Shown piece after piece: positions 1-8,998 of a DNA stretch of 64,000 nt. The position numbers and the translations under genes were made by a program. Under the pieces are notes generated by a model. It saw only the letters and a list, made by a program, of their open reading frames with translations, was not told the DNA's origin and did not search any database. Within the stretch, counting starts at the first letter, position 1. Every line of letters starts with the position of its first letter. This DNA comes from Microvirga terrae (lineage in GTDB: Bacteria; Pseudomonadota; Alphaproteobacteria; Rhizobiales; Beijerinckiaceae), in assembly GCF_013307435.2 (NCBI RefSeq), contig NZ_CP102845.1, positions 3,346,001 to 3,410,000 of the forward strand. The letters are read 5' to 3'.

Positions 1-291
1 AACACCCGATCGGCCGCAGCCCTGGAGCTGTGGCGCGAACGGCTCGACGGGGCCCTCGTGGTCGTCGGCAACGCACCGACCGCCCTGTTCCATCTGCTGG
101 ACATGCTCGATGCCGGCGCGCCCAAGCCCGCCGCGGTGATCGGCATCCCGGTCGGCTTCATCGGGGCGGCGGAATCCAAGGAGGCGCTCGCCCAGGACCG
201 CCGCGTTCCATATCTCGTCGTTCACGGCCGGCGCGGAGGCAGCGCCATGGCGGCCGCCGCGGTCAATGCCCTGGCGAACCCGGTCGAGTAA
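1..291 (+). CDS. cobH: Precorrin-8X methylmutase CobH, C-terminal part (cut by window start)
   Basis: Only the last 96 codons are present; the reading frame is open from base 1 and stops with TAA at 289-291. The family enzyme moves the methyl group from C-11 to C-12 of precorrin-8X, giving hydrogenobyrinate, and is about 210 residues long. The visible part carries the conserved stretch [17 protein letters not shown] followed by the [18 protein letters not shown] segment typical of CobH/CbiC C-termini. cobI begins four bases after the stop, so the two are almost certainly co-transcribed. The N-terminal half and the promoter lie outside the window. Confidence 0.93.
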   Translation, partial: NTRSAAALELWRERLDGALVVVGNAPTALFHLLDMLDAGAPKPAAVIGIPVGFIGAAESKEALAQDRRVPYLVVHGRRGGSAMAAAAVNALANPVE

Positions 292-295
292 GCCG

Positions 296-1039
296 ATGAC
301 CATGCAGGATCCCGTCCGCCTCTTCGGCCTCGGCCTCGGCCCCGGCAACCCCGACTACATGACCGTGCGCGCCCGCCGGGTGCTGGAGAGCGCCGACCGG
401 CTCGTCCATTTCTGCAAGCGGGGACGGCGCGGCAACGCGCGGACCATCGCAGACACCATCGTGGGCCCGAGCCCGGAGCGCGAGATCGCCCTCGCCTATC
501 CGGTCACCACCGAGATCCCGGCCGATCATCCCGATTATGCGGCGGCCCTCAATCCGTTCTATGAGCAAGCGGCCGCAATGCTGCTCGCCGAGGTCGAGGC
601 GGGCCGCACCGTCGCGGTGCTCTGCGAAGGCGATCCCTTCTTCTATGGCTCCTTCATGCATCTCTGGTGGCGTCTGAAAGACCGCCTGTCGATTGAAGTG
701 GTACCAGCTGTCACCGCCATGTCAGGTGCCTGGACCCGCGCTGGCGCGCCGATCACCTGGGGTGACGACGTGCTGACCGTCGTACCGGGCACCCTCCCCG
801 AGCCGGAGCTGGCGCGCCGCCTCTCCGGCACCGACGCCGCCGTGGTGATGAAGCTCGGAAGCCATCTGCCGAAGGTCCGGGCGGTCCTCAGATCCACCGG
901 CCTGTTCGAGCGCGCCATCTATGTGGAGCGCGCCACCATGGCCCAAGAGAGGATCGTTCCTCTGCCCGACCTGCCTGACAATTTCGAGGCCCCGTACTTT
1001 TCCCTGATCATCGTGCCGGGCCGAGGGAGGCGCGTATGA
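296..1039 (+). CDS. cobI: Precorrin-2 C(20)-methyltransferase CobI
   Basis: A SAM-dependent enzyme that methylates C-20 of precorrin-2 to give precorrin-3A in the cytoplasm. At 247 residues it matches the tetrapyrrole methylase family. The N-terminal GLGLGPGNPDY glycine loop and the later CEGDPFFYGSFMHL segment are the family SAM/substrate motifs, and the second is characteristic of the CobI/CbiL branch. The open frame extends upstream to 266 inside cobH, but the ATG at 296 (MTMQDPVRLFG) follows the cobH stop directly and fits family N-termini; ATG 302 is an alternative. The stop overlaps the cobJ start as ATGA. Confidence 0.94.
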   Translation: MTMQDPVRLFGLGLGPGNPDYMTVRARRVLESADRLVHFCKRGRRGNARTIADTIVGPSPEREIALAYPVTTEIPADHPDYAAALNPFYEQAAAMLLAEVEAGRTVAVLCEGDPFFYGSFMHLWWRLKDRLSIEVVPAVTAMSGAWTRAGAPITWGDDVLTVVPGTLPEPELARRLSGTDAAVVMKLGSHLPKVRAVLRSTGLFERAIYVERATMAQERIVPLPDLPDNFEAPYFSLIIVPGRGRRV

Positions 1040-1800
1040 CGGGCCTTCTCACCATCGTAGGTCTCGGCCCGGGCGACCCGCGTTACCTGACGCCGGCCGC
1101 CTCCGAGGCCCTCGCCTCCGCGACCGACATCGTCGGCTACGGTCCCTATGTGGACCGCGTGCAGGATCGGCCCGGCCTGCGCCGGCACGCCTCCGATAAC
1201 CGCGTCGAACTTGACCGTGCCCGCTTCGCCCTCGATCTCGCGGCGAACGGCGCCCGCGTGGCCGTGGTGTCCGGTGGGGATCCAGGGGTGTTCGCCATGG
1301 CGGCGGCCGTGTTCGAGGCCGTCGAGAACGGCGATCCGGCTTGGCGCGGCCTCGACATCTGCGTGGAGCCCGGCATCACGGCGATGCTCGCCGCGGCGGC
1401 CCGAGTCGGCGCGCCGATCGGCGGCGATTTCTGCGCCATGTCGCTCTCGGACAACCTGAAGCCCTGGGAGGTTGTCGAGGCCCGCCTGAGGGCCGCCCTC
1501 GCGGCCGATTTCGTCGTGGCTCTCTACAACCCGATCTCCTCCGCCCGCCCCTGGCAACTCGGGGCGGCGTTCACGATCGCCTCGGAGATTCGTAGCCCTG
1601 GCACGCCCATCATCCTTGCCCGCGCGGTGGGCCGACGCGACGAGCGGGTCAGGATCCTCCCGCTCGCGGAGGCGGAGGCGTCCATGGCCGACATGTCGAC
1701 CATGATCATCATCGGCGCGTCCACCACGCGCCTGATCGAGCGGATCGCGAACCAGGAACCATGGGTCTACACGCCACGGTTCTATGGAATTCGGCCGTGA
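1036..1800 (+). CDS. cobJ: Precorrin-3B C(17)-methyltransferase CobJ
   Basis: Catalyses C-17 methylation that accompanies ring contraction of precorrin-3B to precorrin-4. It has 254 residues of the tetrapyrrole methylase fold: the glycine loop VGLGPGDPRYLTP near the N-terminus, GYGPYVDRV, and the SGGDPGVFAMA motif around residue 80 that marks the CobJ/CbiH branch. GGGAGG at 1025-1030 is its ribosome binding site, and the start overlaps the cobI stop by ATGA, implying translational coupling. Its 3' end overlaps the convergent cobK gene by 19 bp. Confidence 0.95.
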   Translation: MTGLLTIVGLGPGDPRYLTPAASEALASATDIVGYGPYVDRVQDRPGLRRHASDNRVELDRARFALDLAANGARVAVVSGGDPGVFAMAAAVFEAVENGDPAWRGLDICVEPGITAMLAAAARVGAPIGGDFCAMSLSDNLKPWEVVEARLRAALAADFVVALYNPISSARPWQLGAAFTIASEIRSPGTPIILARAVGRRDERVRILPLAEAEASMADMSTMIIIGASTTRLIERIANQEPWVYTPRFYGIRP

Positions 1801-2534
1801 ACACGCTCCAGCCAATCGAGCGCCGCATCGGCGGTCGCGACCTCCTCGGTATCGAGCGGCTTCTGCGGACGCGTCACGACGATCACCGGCAAGCGGAGAG
1901 ATTGCGCCGCCAGGATCTTCGGATACGTCGCCGCGCCGCCGGAATTCTTCGTCACCACCACGTCGACCCGCTCGCGCTCCATGAGGAGGCGCTCGGCCGC
2001 TTCGTCGAAGGGTGCACGATCCTGAATGGCAGCGACGTTCGGTGCCATCAGAGCATTGCCGATAGGCTCGATGGTGCGCACGAGATAAGTGTGCTGCGGC
2101 GCGACCGCGAAGGGAGCGAGTTCGAGACGGCCAACGGTCAGGAAGACACGACGAGGGGCTTGACCCAGCGCGTTGACGGCCGCCTCCATGGACGAGACCT
2201 CGATCCAGTGGTCACCCTCCTGCCGGGTCCAGGCCGGGCGGCGCAGCGCGAGGAGCGGCACGTGGGTCTGTCGGCAGGCCTCGGCCGCGTTTCGAGAGAT
2301 CACGGCGGCGAAGGGATGCGTCGCATCGACGACAGCCTCGATCCCCTCATCTTGCAGAAACCTAGCGAGACCCGCTGCGCCGCCGAAGCCGCCGATTCGG
2401 GTGGGAACCGGCATGGGACGGGGATCGCTGGTGCGACCGGCCATGGACAGGAGCGGACTGAACTTGGACCGGCCGGCAAGCCGCGCTGCGAGCGCGGAGG
2501 CCTCGGTGGTGCCGCCCAGAATGAGGATGCGCAT
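1782..2534 (-). CDS. cobK: Precorrin-6A reductase CobK
   Basis: An NADPH-dependent reductase that converts precorrin-6A to precorrin-6B. The 250-residue product begins MRILILGGTTEASALAARLA, a nucleotide-binding start typical of CobK/CbiJ. It also has the DATHPFAAVISRNA segment and a C-terminal VVTKNSGG region shared by the family. The open frame reaches back to 2609, but ATG 2534 is preceded by a clear AAGGAG, so this start is preferred. The gene is transcribed against cobJ and cobL: its 5' end is 37 bp from the divergent cobL start, so a promoter for each must sit in or near that gap, or upstream inside the neighbour. Confidence 0.94.
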   Translation of the reverse strand: MRILILGGTTEASALAARLAGRSKFSPLLSMAGRTSDPRPMPVPTRIGGFGGAAGLARFLQDEGIEAVVDATHPFAAVISRNAAEACRQTHVPLLALRRPAWTRQEGDHWIEVSSMEAAVNALGQAPRRVFLTVGRLELAPFAVAPQHTYLVRTIEPIGNALMAPNVAAIQDRAPFDEAAERLLMERERVDVVVTKNSGGAATYPKILAAQSLRLPVIVVTRPQKPLDTEEVATADAALDWLERVHGRIP

Positions 2535-2571
2535 GAGCTCCTTTTCCCTGAATTCTGAGCCGGAGTCGAGC

Positions 2572-3786
2572 ATGGCGCCGGGCAGCCCCTGGCTCACGAT
2601 CGTCGGCATCGGCGAAGATGGGCGCGCTGGGCTCTCCCGTGCGGCGCTGGCGGCTCTCGATCAGGCGGAGGTCGTGATCGGCGGCGCGCGCCATCTTGCC
2701 CTAGCCGCTCCCGTGACCGCAGAAACGATCACTTGGCCGAGCCCCTTCGCGGACGGCTACGCGATGATCCTCGCCCGGCGCGGCCGGCCCACCTGCGTTC
2801 TCGCGACGGGAGACCCGTTCCATTACGGCGTCGGTGCCGAGCTCGCACGCCTGATCCCGGCGGGGGAGATCACCTGCTTCCCGCATCCCTCCGCCTTCAG
2901 TCTGGCAGCCGCACGCCTTGGCTGGTCTCTGCCCGACTGCGACTGCGTGAGCCTGCATGGCCGCACGCTCGAGCGGATCATTCCCCATCTGCAGCCGGGC
3001 GCCCGTATCCTGGCTCTGTCATGGGACGGCTCGACACCGGGCAAGGTCGCCGATCTCCTGACACGACGCGGCTTCGGAGAGTCGACGATCACCGTGTGCG
3101 AAGCCCTGGGCGGCCCGCGCGAGCGCAACCGACGGGTCACGGCTGCCGACTTCGGCATCAGTGAAATCGACCCACTCAACACGATTGCGATCAAGGTCGT
3201 TCCCGCAAAGGATGCGCGCGTCGTGGCGCTCGCACCAGGCCTGCCCGATGACTTTTTCGAGAATGACGGTCAGCTCACGAAGGCGGAGATTCGTGCCCTC
3301 ACTCTTGCGGCCCTCGCTCCGAGAGCGGGCGAGCTTTTGTGGGATATTGGGCTGGGTGCCGGCTCCGTCGGGATCGAATGGTGCCTGCGCCATCCGCGCA
3401 ACCGCTGCATAGGGATTGAGGAACGGCCAGAGCGTGCCGAGCGCGCACGCCGCAATGCCCTCGATCTCGGCGCGACGGATCTGGACATTCGCATCGGGCG
3501 CGCACCGGAAGCCCTGACCAATCTGCCGGCGCCCGATGCGATCTTCATCGGTGGCGGCGCCTCGGAATCGGGCGTCTCCGAGGCCGCATGGGCGGCGTTG
3601 AAACCCGGCGGGCGGCTCGTTATCAATGGAGTGACTTTGGAAACCGAAACGCTTCTCGGCACTCTCTATGCGCAGCATGGCGGCACCATGCGCCGCCTTG
3701 CCGTCTCGCGCCTCGGACCGGTCGGAGGCATGCACGGCTGGCGGGCCGCGATGCCTGTCACGCAATGGACGGTGACAAAGCCATGA
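2572..3786 (+). CDS. cobL: Precorrin-6Y C(5,15)-methyltransferase (decarboxylating) CobL
   Basis: A fused two-domain enzyme of 404 residues. The N-terminal CbiE-like tetrapyrrole methylase (about 1-200, opening WLTIVGIGEDG, with LATGDPFHYGVG) acts at C-5. The C-terminal CbiT-like domain (about 225-404, SAM motif DIGLGAGSVGIEW from residue 258) methylates C-15 and removes the acetate carboxyl. The upstream open frame to 2173 is antisense to cobK and is not coding; ATG 2572 follows a GGAG and gives a family-like N-terminus. The stop overlaps the cobE start by ATGA. Confidence 0.94.
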   Translation: MAPGSPWLTIVGIGEDGRAGLSRAALAALDQAEVVIGGARHLALAAPVTAETITWPSPFADGYAMILARRGRPTCVLATGDPFHYGVGAELARLIPAGEITCFPHPSAFSLAAARLGWSLPDCDCVSLHGRTLERIIPHLQPGARILALSWDGSTPGKVADLLTRRGFGESTITVCEALGGPRERNRRVTAADFGISEIDPLNTIAIKVVPAKDARVVALAPGLPDDFFENDGQLTKAEIRALTLAALAPRAGELLWDIGLGAGSVGIEWCLRHPRNRCIGIEERPERAERARRNALDLGATDLDIRIGRAPEALTNLPAPDAIFIGGGASESGVSEAAWAALKPGGRLVINGVTLETETLLGTLYAQHGGTMRRLAVSRLGPVGGMHGWRAAMPVTQWTVTKP

Positions 3787-4169
3787 TCGTGGCAGGGATT
3801 GGCTTCCGACGCAGCGTCGCCGCCGCAGAAATCGTGGCTCTCGTGGAGCAGGCGCTCGAGCAGGCTGCACTCGCACGCGAGGCTTTGACCAAGCTGGCGA
3901 CTCTCGATTTTCTTGCTGACCTGCCGGCGTTCGAGGAGGCTGCTCAGTCGCTTGCGGTCGCTGCGATATCAGTCGAGAAGACCGAGTTGTCCGCAGCGGC
4001 TCCTCGCATCCACACGCACTCGGCTCGCTCGATCGCTGCCCATGGCGTCGGATCCGTTGCGGAAGCGGCGGCCCTCGCAGCTGCAGGACCTCGCGCCGAA
4101 CTCGTCCTCGACCGTATTGCATCGCAATCCGCCACCTGTGCCCTCGCACGCCTGGAGACTGGCTCATGA
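3783..4169 (+). CDS. cobE: Cobalamin biosynthesis protein CobE (CbiG C-terminal homologue)
   Basis: A small 128-residue protein related to the C-terminal domain of CbiG. It starts [20 protein letters not shown], the conserved GIGFRR/GIGCR opening of that domain, and contains the A(L)AAAGP segment near its C-terminus. In the anaerobic route CbiG opens the delta-lactone of cobalt-precorrin-5A; the exact role of stand-alone CobE in aerobic clusters is not established. It overlaps cobL by ATGA upstream and cobM by 4 bp downstream, so it is translated as part of the cobL-cobE-cobM run. Confidence 0.88.
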   Translation: MIVAGIGFRRSVAAAEIVALVEQALEQAALAREALTKLATLDFLADLPAFEEAAQSLAVAAISVEKTELSAAAPRIHTHSARSIAAHGVGSVAEAAALAAAGPRAELVLDRIASQSATCALARLETGS

Positions 4170-4939
4170 CCGTCCATTTCATCGGAGCGGGTCCCGGCGC
4201 CGCCGATCTCATCACCGTGCGCGGCCGCTCCCTCATCGAGCGCTGCCCCGTCTGCCTCTATGCCGGTTCCATCGTTCCGCCGGAGATCCTGTCCTGGTGC
4301 CCGCCCGGCGTTCGGCTCGTCGACACCGCGCCCCTCAATCTTGACGCGATCACGGCCGAGTTCGTCCGGGCGTATGAGGCCGACGAGGATGTGGCGCGGC
4401 TCCATTCCGGCGATCTTTCGATTTGGAGCGCCATGGGCGAGCAACTGCGGCGCCTCAAGGCGCTCGGCATTTCCTACACGATCACCCCGGGCGTCCCATC
4501 CTTCGCAGCCGCAGCCGCAGCCTTAGGCCGCGAACTGACTGTGCCGGAATTAGGCCAATCGTTGGTGCTCACACGAACCTCGGGCCGCGCCTCGGCCATG
4601 CCGGAGGCGGAGCGGCTTGCCACTTTCGCGCAGACGAAGGCAACGCTCGCCATTCATCTGTCCATCCACGTCATCGAACAGGTGGTGGAGGACCTATTGC
4701 CCGCATACGGCGGCGACTGCCCGGCCGCCGTGGTCTGGCGCGCCTCCTGGCCCGACGAGCGTGTGATCAAGGGGACCCTCGAGACGATCGCCGCCATGGC
4801 GCGCGCCGAAAGGCTCGAGCGGACGGCGCTGATCCTGGTGGGACGGACATTGGACGCAGGGGATTTTCGCGACAGCGCGCTCTATTCGGCCGATTACGAC
4901 CGGCGTTTCCGTCCTGGCGCCCGCAAGGACAGTCTATGA
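4166..4939 (+). CDS. cobM: Precorrin-4 C(11)-methyltransferase CobM
   Basis: Methylates C-11 of precorrin-4 to give precorrin-5. At 257 residues it is normal for CobM/CbiF. Motifs: the N-terminal [18 protein letters not shown] glycine loop, [11 protein letters not shown], and the [16 protein letters not shown] segment that identifies this branch of the methylase family. A GGAG lies ahead of the ATG, which overlaps the cobE stop. The gene ends 11 bp before the stop of convergent cbiD, with no room for a terminator between them. Confidence 0.95.
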   Translation: MTVHFIGAGPGAADLITVRGRSLIERCPVCLYAGSIVPPEILSWCPPGVRLVDTAPLNLDAITAEFVRAYEADEDVARLHSGDLSIWSAMGEQLRRLKALGISYTITPGVPSFAAAAAALGRELTVPELGQSLVLTRTSGRASAMPEAERLATFAQTKATLAIHLSIHVIEQVVEDLLPAYGGDCPAAVVWRASWPDERVIKGTLETIAAMARAERLERTALILVGRTLDAGDFRDSALYSADYDRRFRPGARKDSL

Positions 4940-4950
4940 AACGCTGGGCG

Positions 4951-6054
4951 TCAGGCGACCGGATGGAACGGCATGCGACCGACGAGTTGGCCGTCGCGGT
5001 CGAAAACCGCGATCTCGAGGGCGATTGTGGCACCGCCCAGGGCCTTGGCGGCCGTGCGCCAGGCATGCTGCGCGACCACGTCGCCGAGCGGAAGGCCAAG
5101 GCGTTTCGCGGTTTCCAGCACTTCCAGAGCTGTATTCGCCCCGAGAGCCTGTCCCACGAGGGACAGGTCCGCTCCCGCTTCGACGAGGCGTTCGGCCAGC
5201 CAGGCAAGATCGACCGCGCCGGAGCGGGAATGGAGATCAAGCAGGCCTTGGCCGAGCTTCGTCATCTTGGCGATGCCGCCCGCGATCGTGACCCGCGGGA
5301 CCGGATTGCGGCGCAGGTATTTCAGCATGCCGCCGGCGAAATCGCCCATGTCGATCAGGGCATGATCGGGCAGGTCGTGCAGGACCTGCACGGCCTTCTC
5401 GGACGTGGAGCCGGTCGCGCCCGCCACATGGTCGAGCCCCCCGGCGCGGGCCACGTCGATGCCCCGATAGATGCTGTGAATCCACGCCGAGCAGGAATAG
5501 GGAACCACCACGCCCGTGGTACCGAGAATCGAGAGCCCGCCCAGGATGCCGAGGCGCGGGTTGAGGGTCTTCTTCGCAAGATCCTCACCGCCTGGAACCG
5601 AAATCTCGACCTCGATATCCATAGGACCACCGGCGCTGCGCGCGGCTTCCTCCAGGTTGTCACGGATCATCTGCCGCGGGACCGGATTGATGGCGGGCTC
5701 GCCCGGCGGCAGGGGCAAGCCGGCCCGGGTGACCGTGCCGACGCCCTCGCCCGCCCGGAACGTCACACCCGAGCCCGGCGCCCCCATACGGACGGCCACA
5801 ATCACCAAGGCCCCGTGCGTCACATCAGGGTCATCGCCCGCATCCTTCACGACACCGACCCGCGCGCCCTCCTCCGCGACCTCGCTCAAGGCGATGGAGA
5901 AGGCCGGCCGTGCTCCGCCCGGGAGCGCGATCTCGACGGGATCGGGACAATCGCCCGTCCGCCAGCCCAGATAAGCCGCCTTGGCCGCTGCCGTGGCGCA
6001 GGCGCCCGTGGTCCAGCCACGGCGCAGCGATCCGGCGGGTTTACTCTCGTCCAT
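4951..6054 (-). CDS. cbiD: Cobalt-precorrin-5B C(1)-methyltransferase CbiD
   Basis: A 367-residue SAM-dependent C-1 methylase that opens LRRGWTTGACATAAAKAA, the hallmark CbiD N-terminus, and later carries NPRLGILGGLSILGTTG. The frame extends upstream to 6093, but ATG 6054 is preceded by AGAGGG and matches family starts. CbiD was defined in the anaerobic pathway. Here it sits among genes named for the aerobic pathway, and no cobF is visible, so it probably supplies C-1 methylation in place of CobF (inference). It is antisense to its neighbours and 71 bp from the divergent cobA start. Confidence 0.94.
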   Translation of the reverse strand: MDESKPAGSLRRGWTTGACATAAAKAAYLGWRTGDCPDPVEIALPGGARPAFSIALSEVAEEGARVGVVKDAGDDPDVTHGALVIVAVRMGAPGSGVTFRAGEGVGTVTRAGLPLPPGEPAINPVPRQMIRDNLEEAARSAGGPMDIEVEISVPGGEDLAKKTLNPRLGILGGLSILGTTGVVVPYSCSAWIHSIYRGIDVARAGGLDHVAGATGSTSEKAVQVLHDLPDHALIDMGDFAGGMLKYLRRNPVPRVTIAGGIAKMTKLGQGLLDLHSRSGAVDLAWLAERLVEAGADLSLVGQALGANTALEVLETAKRLGLPLGDVVAQHAWRTAAKALGGATIALEIAVFDRDGQLVGRMPFHPVA

Positions 6055-6125
6055 ACGCCCTCTTACATCGTCCCCATGAATTCCAACAGCCATCCCGTGA
6101 ATGCCGTCCAGGGCCGGAGGCTCGC

Positions 6126-6920
6126 ATGACCTCCCTGTCCCGCCTCTCGCCCCCGTTCGCTCCCGGAACGGTCTGGCTCGTCGGGGCCGGCCCGGGCGAT
6201 CCTGGCCTTCTTACGATACATGCCATGAACGCGCTCGCAGCCGCGGACGTCATCGTTTACGACGCCCTCGTCGACCCGGCCGTCCTGTCGTTCGCCCGCG
6301 AAGGAGCCGTGCTCGAATTCGCCGGCAAGCGCGGGGGCAAGCCCTCTGCCGTTCAGAGGGACATCTGCGAACGGCTGATCGAGCTGGCCTGCGATGGGAA
6401 GCGGGTTCTGCGGCTCAAGGGCGGCGACCCCTTCATCTTTGGTCGCGGCGGCGAGGAAGCGCTGGCTCTCTCCGACGCCGGCGTTGCGTTCCGCATCATC
6501 CCGGGCGTGTCCAGCGGCCTTGCGGCCCTCGCGATTCACGGTGTCCCGGCAACGATGCGCAGGACGAACCATGCGGTCATCCTCGCCACCGGTCACGCGG
6601 CGCCCGACGCTCAGATCGAGTGGACGTCGCTCGCCCGCACGGGTGCTCCCATCGTGCTCTACATGGCTGTCTCGAGCTTACCGTCCATTGTGGAAGGGCT
6701 CCTGGCAGGGGGACTTGCAGGGGATACGCCGGCCATCGCGGTGCACGGTGCAACGACCGGAAAGGAAAGTATCGTGGAAGGGACCCTTGAGGTCCTGCCG
6801 AGGCTCGCGGAAGAAGGGCTCATCCGATCACCCGCCATCGTCGCCATCGGGGCGATCGCGGCCTTCCGCTCGGCTATCGTCAATCACCTCCTGGAGTTCG
6901 GCAGCGAGGCCGCGCAGTGA
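6126..6920 (+). CDS. cobA: Uroporphyrinogen-III C-methyltransferase CobA
   Basis: Adds two methyl groups (C-2 and C-7) to uroporphyrinogen III, making precorrin-2, the branch point to corrinoids and siroheme. It has 264 residues without a CysG-type dehydrogenase domain. Motifs: LVGAGPGDPGLLT glycine loop, KRGGKPSAVQRDI, LKGGDPFIFGRGGEEA, and PGVSSGLAA, all diagnostic of SUMT enzymes. ATG 6126 has a GGAGG just upstream; the longer frame from 5910 is antisense to cbiD. The last codons overlap the cobB start as GTGA. Confidence 0.95.
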   Translation: MTSLSRLSPPFAPGTVWLVGAGPGDPGLLTIHAMNALAAADVIVYDALVDPAVLSFAREGAVLEFAGKRGGKPSAVQRDICERLIELACDGKRVLRLKGGDPFIFGRGGEEALALSDAGVAFRIIPGVSSGLAALAIHGVPATMRRTNHAVILATGHAAPDAQIEWTSLARTGAPIVLYMAVSSLPSIVEGLLAGGLAGDTPAIAVHGATTGKESIVEGTLEVLPRLAEEGLIRSPAIVAIGAIAAFRSAIVNHLLEFGSEAAQ

Positions 6921-8239
6921 ACGTCGGTCCCGGACTTCTCATCGCGGCACCACGCTCCGGTTCGGGCAAGACGACGGTCGTGCTCGGGCTCCAGCGTGCC
7001 TTGGCCCGCCAGGGCGTGGTGGTGCGCGGCATGAAATGCGGGCCAGATTACATCGATCCCGCGTTCCACGCTGCCGCCACCGGCGCACCGAGCTTCAATC
7101 TCGACAGCTTCGCGATGAGCACACCGTTGCTGGAAACCCTCGCGTCCGAGGCTGGCCAGGAGGCCGATCTCATCATCGCGGAAGGCTCCATGGGCCTCTT
7201 CGACGGGATCCGCCACGAGACCGGCCGCACCGGCGCCAGCGCCGACATCGCGGCCCTGTTCGGCTGGCCGGTCATCCTCGTCCTCGACGTGTCCGGCCAT
7301 GCGCAATCGGCAGCCGCCGTCGCGCTCGGCTGCGCCCGGTTCGATCCAAGGATCGACGTGGCCGGGGTGGTGCTGAACAAGGTCGCGAGCGACCGCCACC
7401 GGCGGCTGGTCGAGGACGGCATGGCACGGATCGGCTTGCCGGTTCTCGGTGCGGTCATGCGCAACGGCGATCTGACCCTTCCGGAGCGCCACCTCGGTCT
7501 CGTGCAGGCCGGCGAGACGGACGAACTCGACGCACGCCTCGAACGCCTCGCAGATGCCGTTGAAGCCGCGCTCGACATCGACCGGATCGTCGCCCTCGCC
7601 CGCCCGACCCGCCTTGGACCTCCGAACCATGCGACGAGCCTGCCGCCCCCAGGCCAGCGCATCGCTCTGGCCTCGGACCAGGCCTTTTCGTTCGTTTACC
7701 CGCATGTGCTCTCGGGGTGGCGTCAGGCGGGAGCGGAAATCATCACTTTCTCGCCGCTTGCCGACCAACCTCCGCCGGACGGGTGCGACGTCTGCTGGCT
7801 GCCGGGTGGATATCCCGAGCTTCACGCAGGCCGCATTGCGGAAGCAAGGCGCTTCCGTGAGGGACTGAGCGGTTTCGCCGAGACCCGGCCGGTCCATGGC
7901 GAGTGCGGCGGCTATATGGTGCTCGGCCAATCCATTGAGGACGGAGACGGCCGCACGCACCCCATGGCCGGTCTCCTACCGGTCGAGACGAGCTTTGCCA
8001 AACGCCGAATGCATCTCGGGTATCGGGTTGCCTGTCTCGCCCGGGACGGGATCATGGGAGCAGCCAGCCAGCGTCTTGTCGGCCACGAGTTCCACTATGC
8101 GTCCGTGATCCGGAGCGACGCCTCCCAGGACGCGGCCTTCGCGACGATCACGGACGCGGAAGGCAATGATCTCGGAACCGCTGGGCATCGTCGTGGGCTG
8201 GTCACGGGCAGCTTCTTTCACGCCATCGCGCTTGGATGA
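6917..8239 (+). CDS. cobB: Cobyrinic/hydrogenobyrinic acid a,c-diamide synthase CobB
   Basis: A glutamine- and ATP-dependent amidase that converts the a and c side chains of the corrin ring to amides. The 440-residue protein has an N-terminal dethiobiotin-synthase-like ATPase (loop APRSGSGKTT, residues 11-20) and a C-terminal class I glutamine amidotransferase with the nucleophile Cys330 in GECGGYMVLG. GTG start, overlapping the cobA stop. It closes the visible cob cluster; cobalt chelatase, adenosylation and later genes are not in this window. Confidence 0.94.
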   Translation: MNVGPGLLIAAPRSGSGKTTVVLGLQRALARQGVVVRGMKCGPDYIDPAFHAAATGAPSFNLDSFAMSTPLLETLASEAGQEADLIIAEGSMGLFDGIRHETGRTGASADIAALFGWPVILVLDVSGHAQSAAAVALGCARFDPRIDVAGVVLNKVASDRHRRLVEDGMARIGLPVLGAVMRNGDLTLPERHLGLVQAGETDELDARLERLADAVEAALDIDRIVALARPTRLGPPNHATSLPPPGQRIALASDQAFSFVYPHVLSGWRQAGAEIITFSPLADQPPPDGCDVCWLPGGYPELHAGRIAEARRFREGLSGFAETRPVHGECGGYMVLGQSIEDGDGRTHPMAGLLPVETSFAKRRMHLGYRVACLARDGIMGAASQRLVGHEFHYASVIRSDASQDAAFATITDAEGNDLGTAGHRRGLVTGSFFHAIALG

Positions 8240-8325
8240 CGGGGCCTCGTGCCATTGCCTGTAAGCTCGGCGGTGAACCGTCCAGCCGGCGAGGCGTTGA
8301 AGAGCACCATGTTGAGGAGATCCCG

Positions 8326-8487
8326 ATGCGCCTTCGAATGATCCTGCCACTGGCCGCCCTACTCGCCCTGGCCGCTTGCGGTGAAGACGGACCGGACCAG
8401 ACCGGAAGCACGGACAACGCCAATCAGCCCGGCAACAATTCGGCGCCTGCCAATCCCCGCAGCAACCCGCCGCCCCCAGCACAGTGA
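8326..8487 (+). CDS. Small putative lipoprotein (53 aa)
   Basis: A short gene with a strong ribosome site, GAGGAGA, five bases before ATG 8326. The product starts MRLRMILPLAALLALAAC: a positive n-region, hydrophobic core and LAAC lipobox, so the mature protein would be a lipid-anchored peptide of about 35 residues. The rest is low-complexity (D, N, G, P rich, ending in a proline run), suggesting a flexible surface or periplasmic tether. A longer frame starting at 8236 overlaps the cobB stop but lacks these signals. I do not recognise a family; similar tiny lipoproteins are common in Hyphomicrobiales. Confidence 0.6.
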   Translation: MRLRMILPLAALLALAACGEDGPDQTGSTDNANQPGNNSAPANPRSNPPPPAQ

Positions 8488-8797
8488 CCGTCAAACTCGA
8501 GGAGCTCGCGGCGACCAGGGGGCCTCGAGCTTCAGCCATTTATCCCATCTTAATGCGCCTATTCTCAGTTCGGTCTCTTCTCGGCTGACAGGGATTAGAG
8601 GACGGGATGACGCAGCGGAAACGGGACAAAAAATCCGAAAACGCCATCGTTTTGCCTCAGGCATCCGTCTTGATCCCGGTCAACCTGAAAGGGGTCGGGG
8701 AGAACACCCAAGCTTGACGGTCGGACAGGAATAGTTCCTTGCAACGCGGCTATCCGGCAAGCTCCGTTCATCGCATCCCAGGCTGATGGAGGCGCTG
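8488..8797. other. 310-bp gap, no gene recognised
   Basis: No frame here has both a convincing start and protein-like composition. There is an imperfect inverted relation between GGGATTAGAGGACGGGATG near 8590 and CATCCGTCTTGATCCC near 8665, too poor to call a terminator. I see no strong promoter for the small gene at 8798. Confidence 0.4.
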
Positions 8798-8998
8798 ATG
8801 AAAGAGGCATTCCATATCGGGCAGCTCGTCCGGATCACGAGTGCGTCCTCGGGCTATGCGGATCGCCGCATCTATTGCATCGTCTGCCTAGTACCGGACG
8901 ACCATGCTCCGCTTTATCGCGTCAAGAACACGGTCGGCATAGAGCACGTCGTGAAGGCCGAAGACATCGAGCCTGCTGCTCTCACGGCCGTGCCGTAG
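8798..8998 (+). CDS. Conserved small hypothetical protein (66 aa)
   Basis: The product is MKEAFHIGQLVRITSASSG at its N-terminus, then RRIYCIVCLVPDDHAPLYRVKN, GIEHVVKAEDIEPA. This layout (a G-x-L/I-V opening, a central strand ending in YRVK, and an ERVVKE/EHVVKA-like C-terminal strand) resembles a family of 60-70 residue single-domain proteins seen widely in Hyphomicrobiales with unknown function; that resemblance is from memory. ATG 8798 has GGAGG five bases upstream; ATG 8786, in frame, has no such site. Confidence 0.6.
   Translation: MKEAFHIGQLVRITSASSGYADRRIYCIVCLVPDDHAPLYRVKNTVGIEHVVKAEDIEPAALTAVP

Noticed and set aside
1..8239. Cobalamin riboswitch within the cob cluster
   Set aside because: No gap in the cluster exceeds about 75 bp, too short for the element; if one exists it lies upstream of cobH outside the window.
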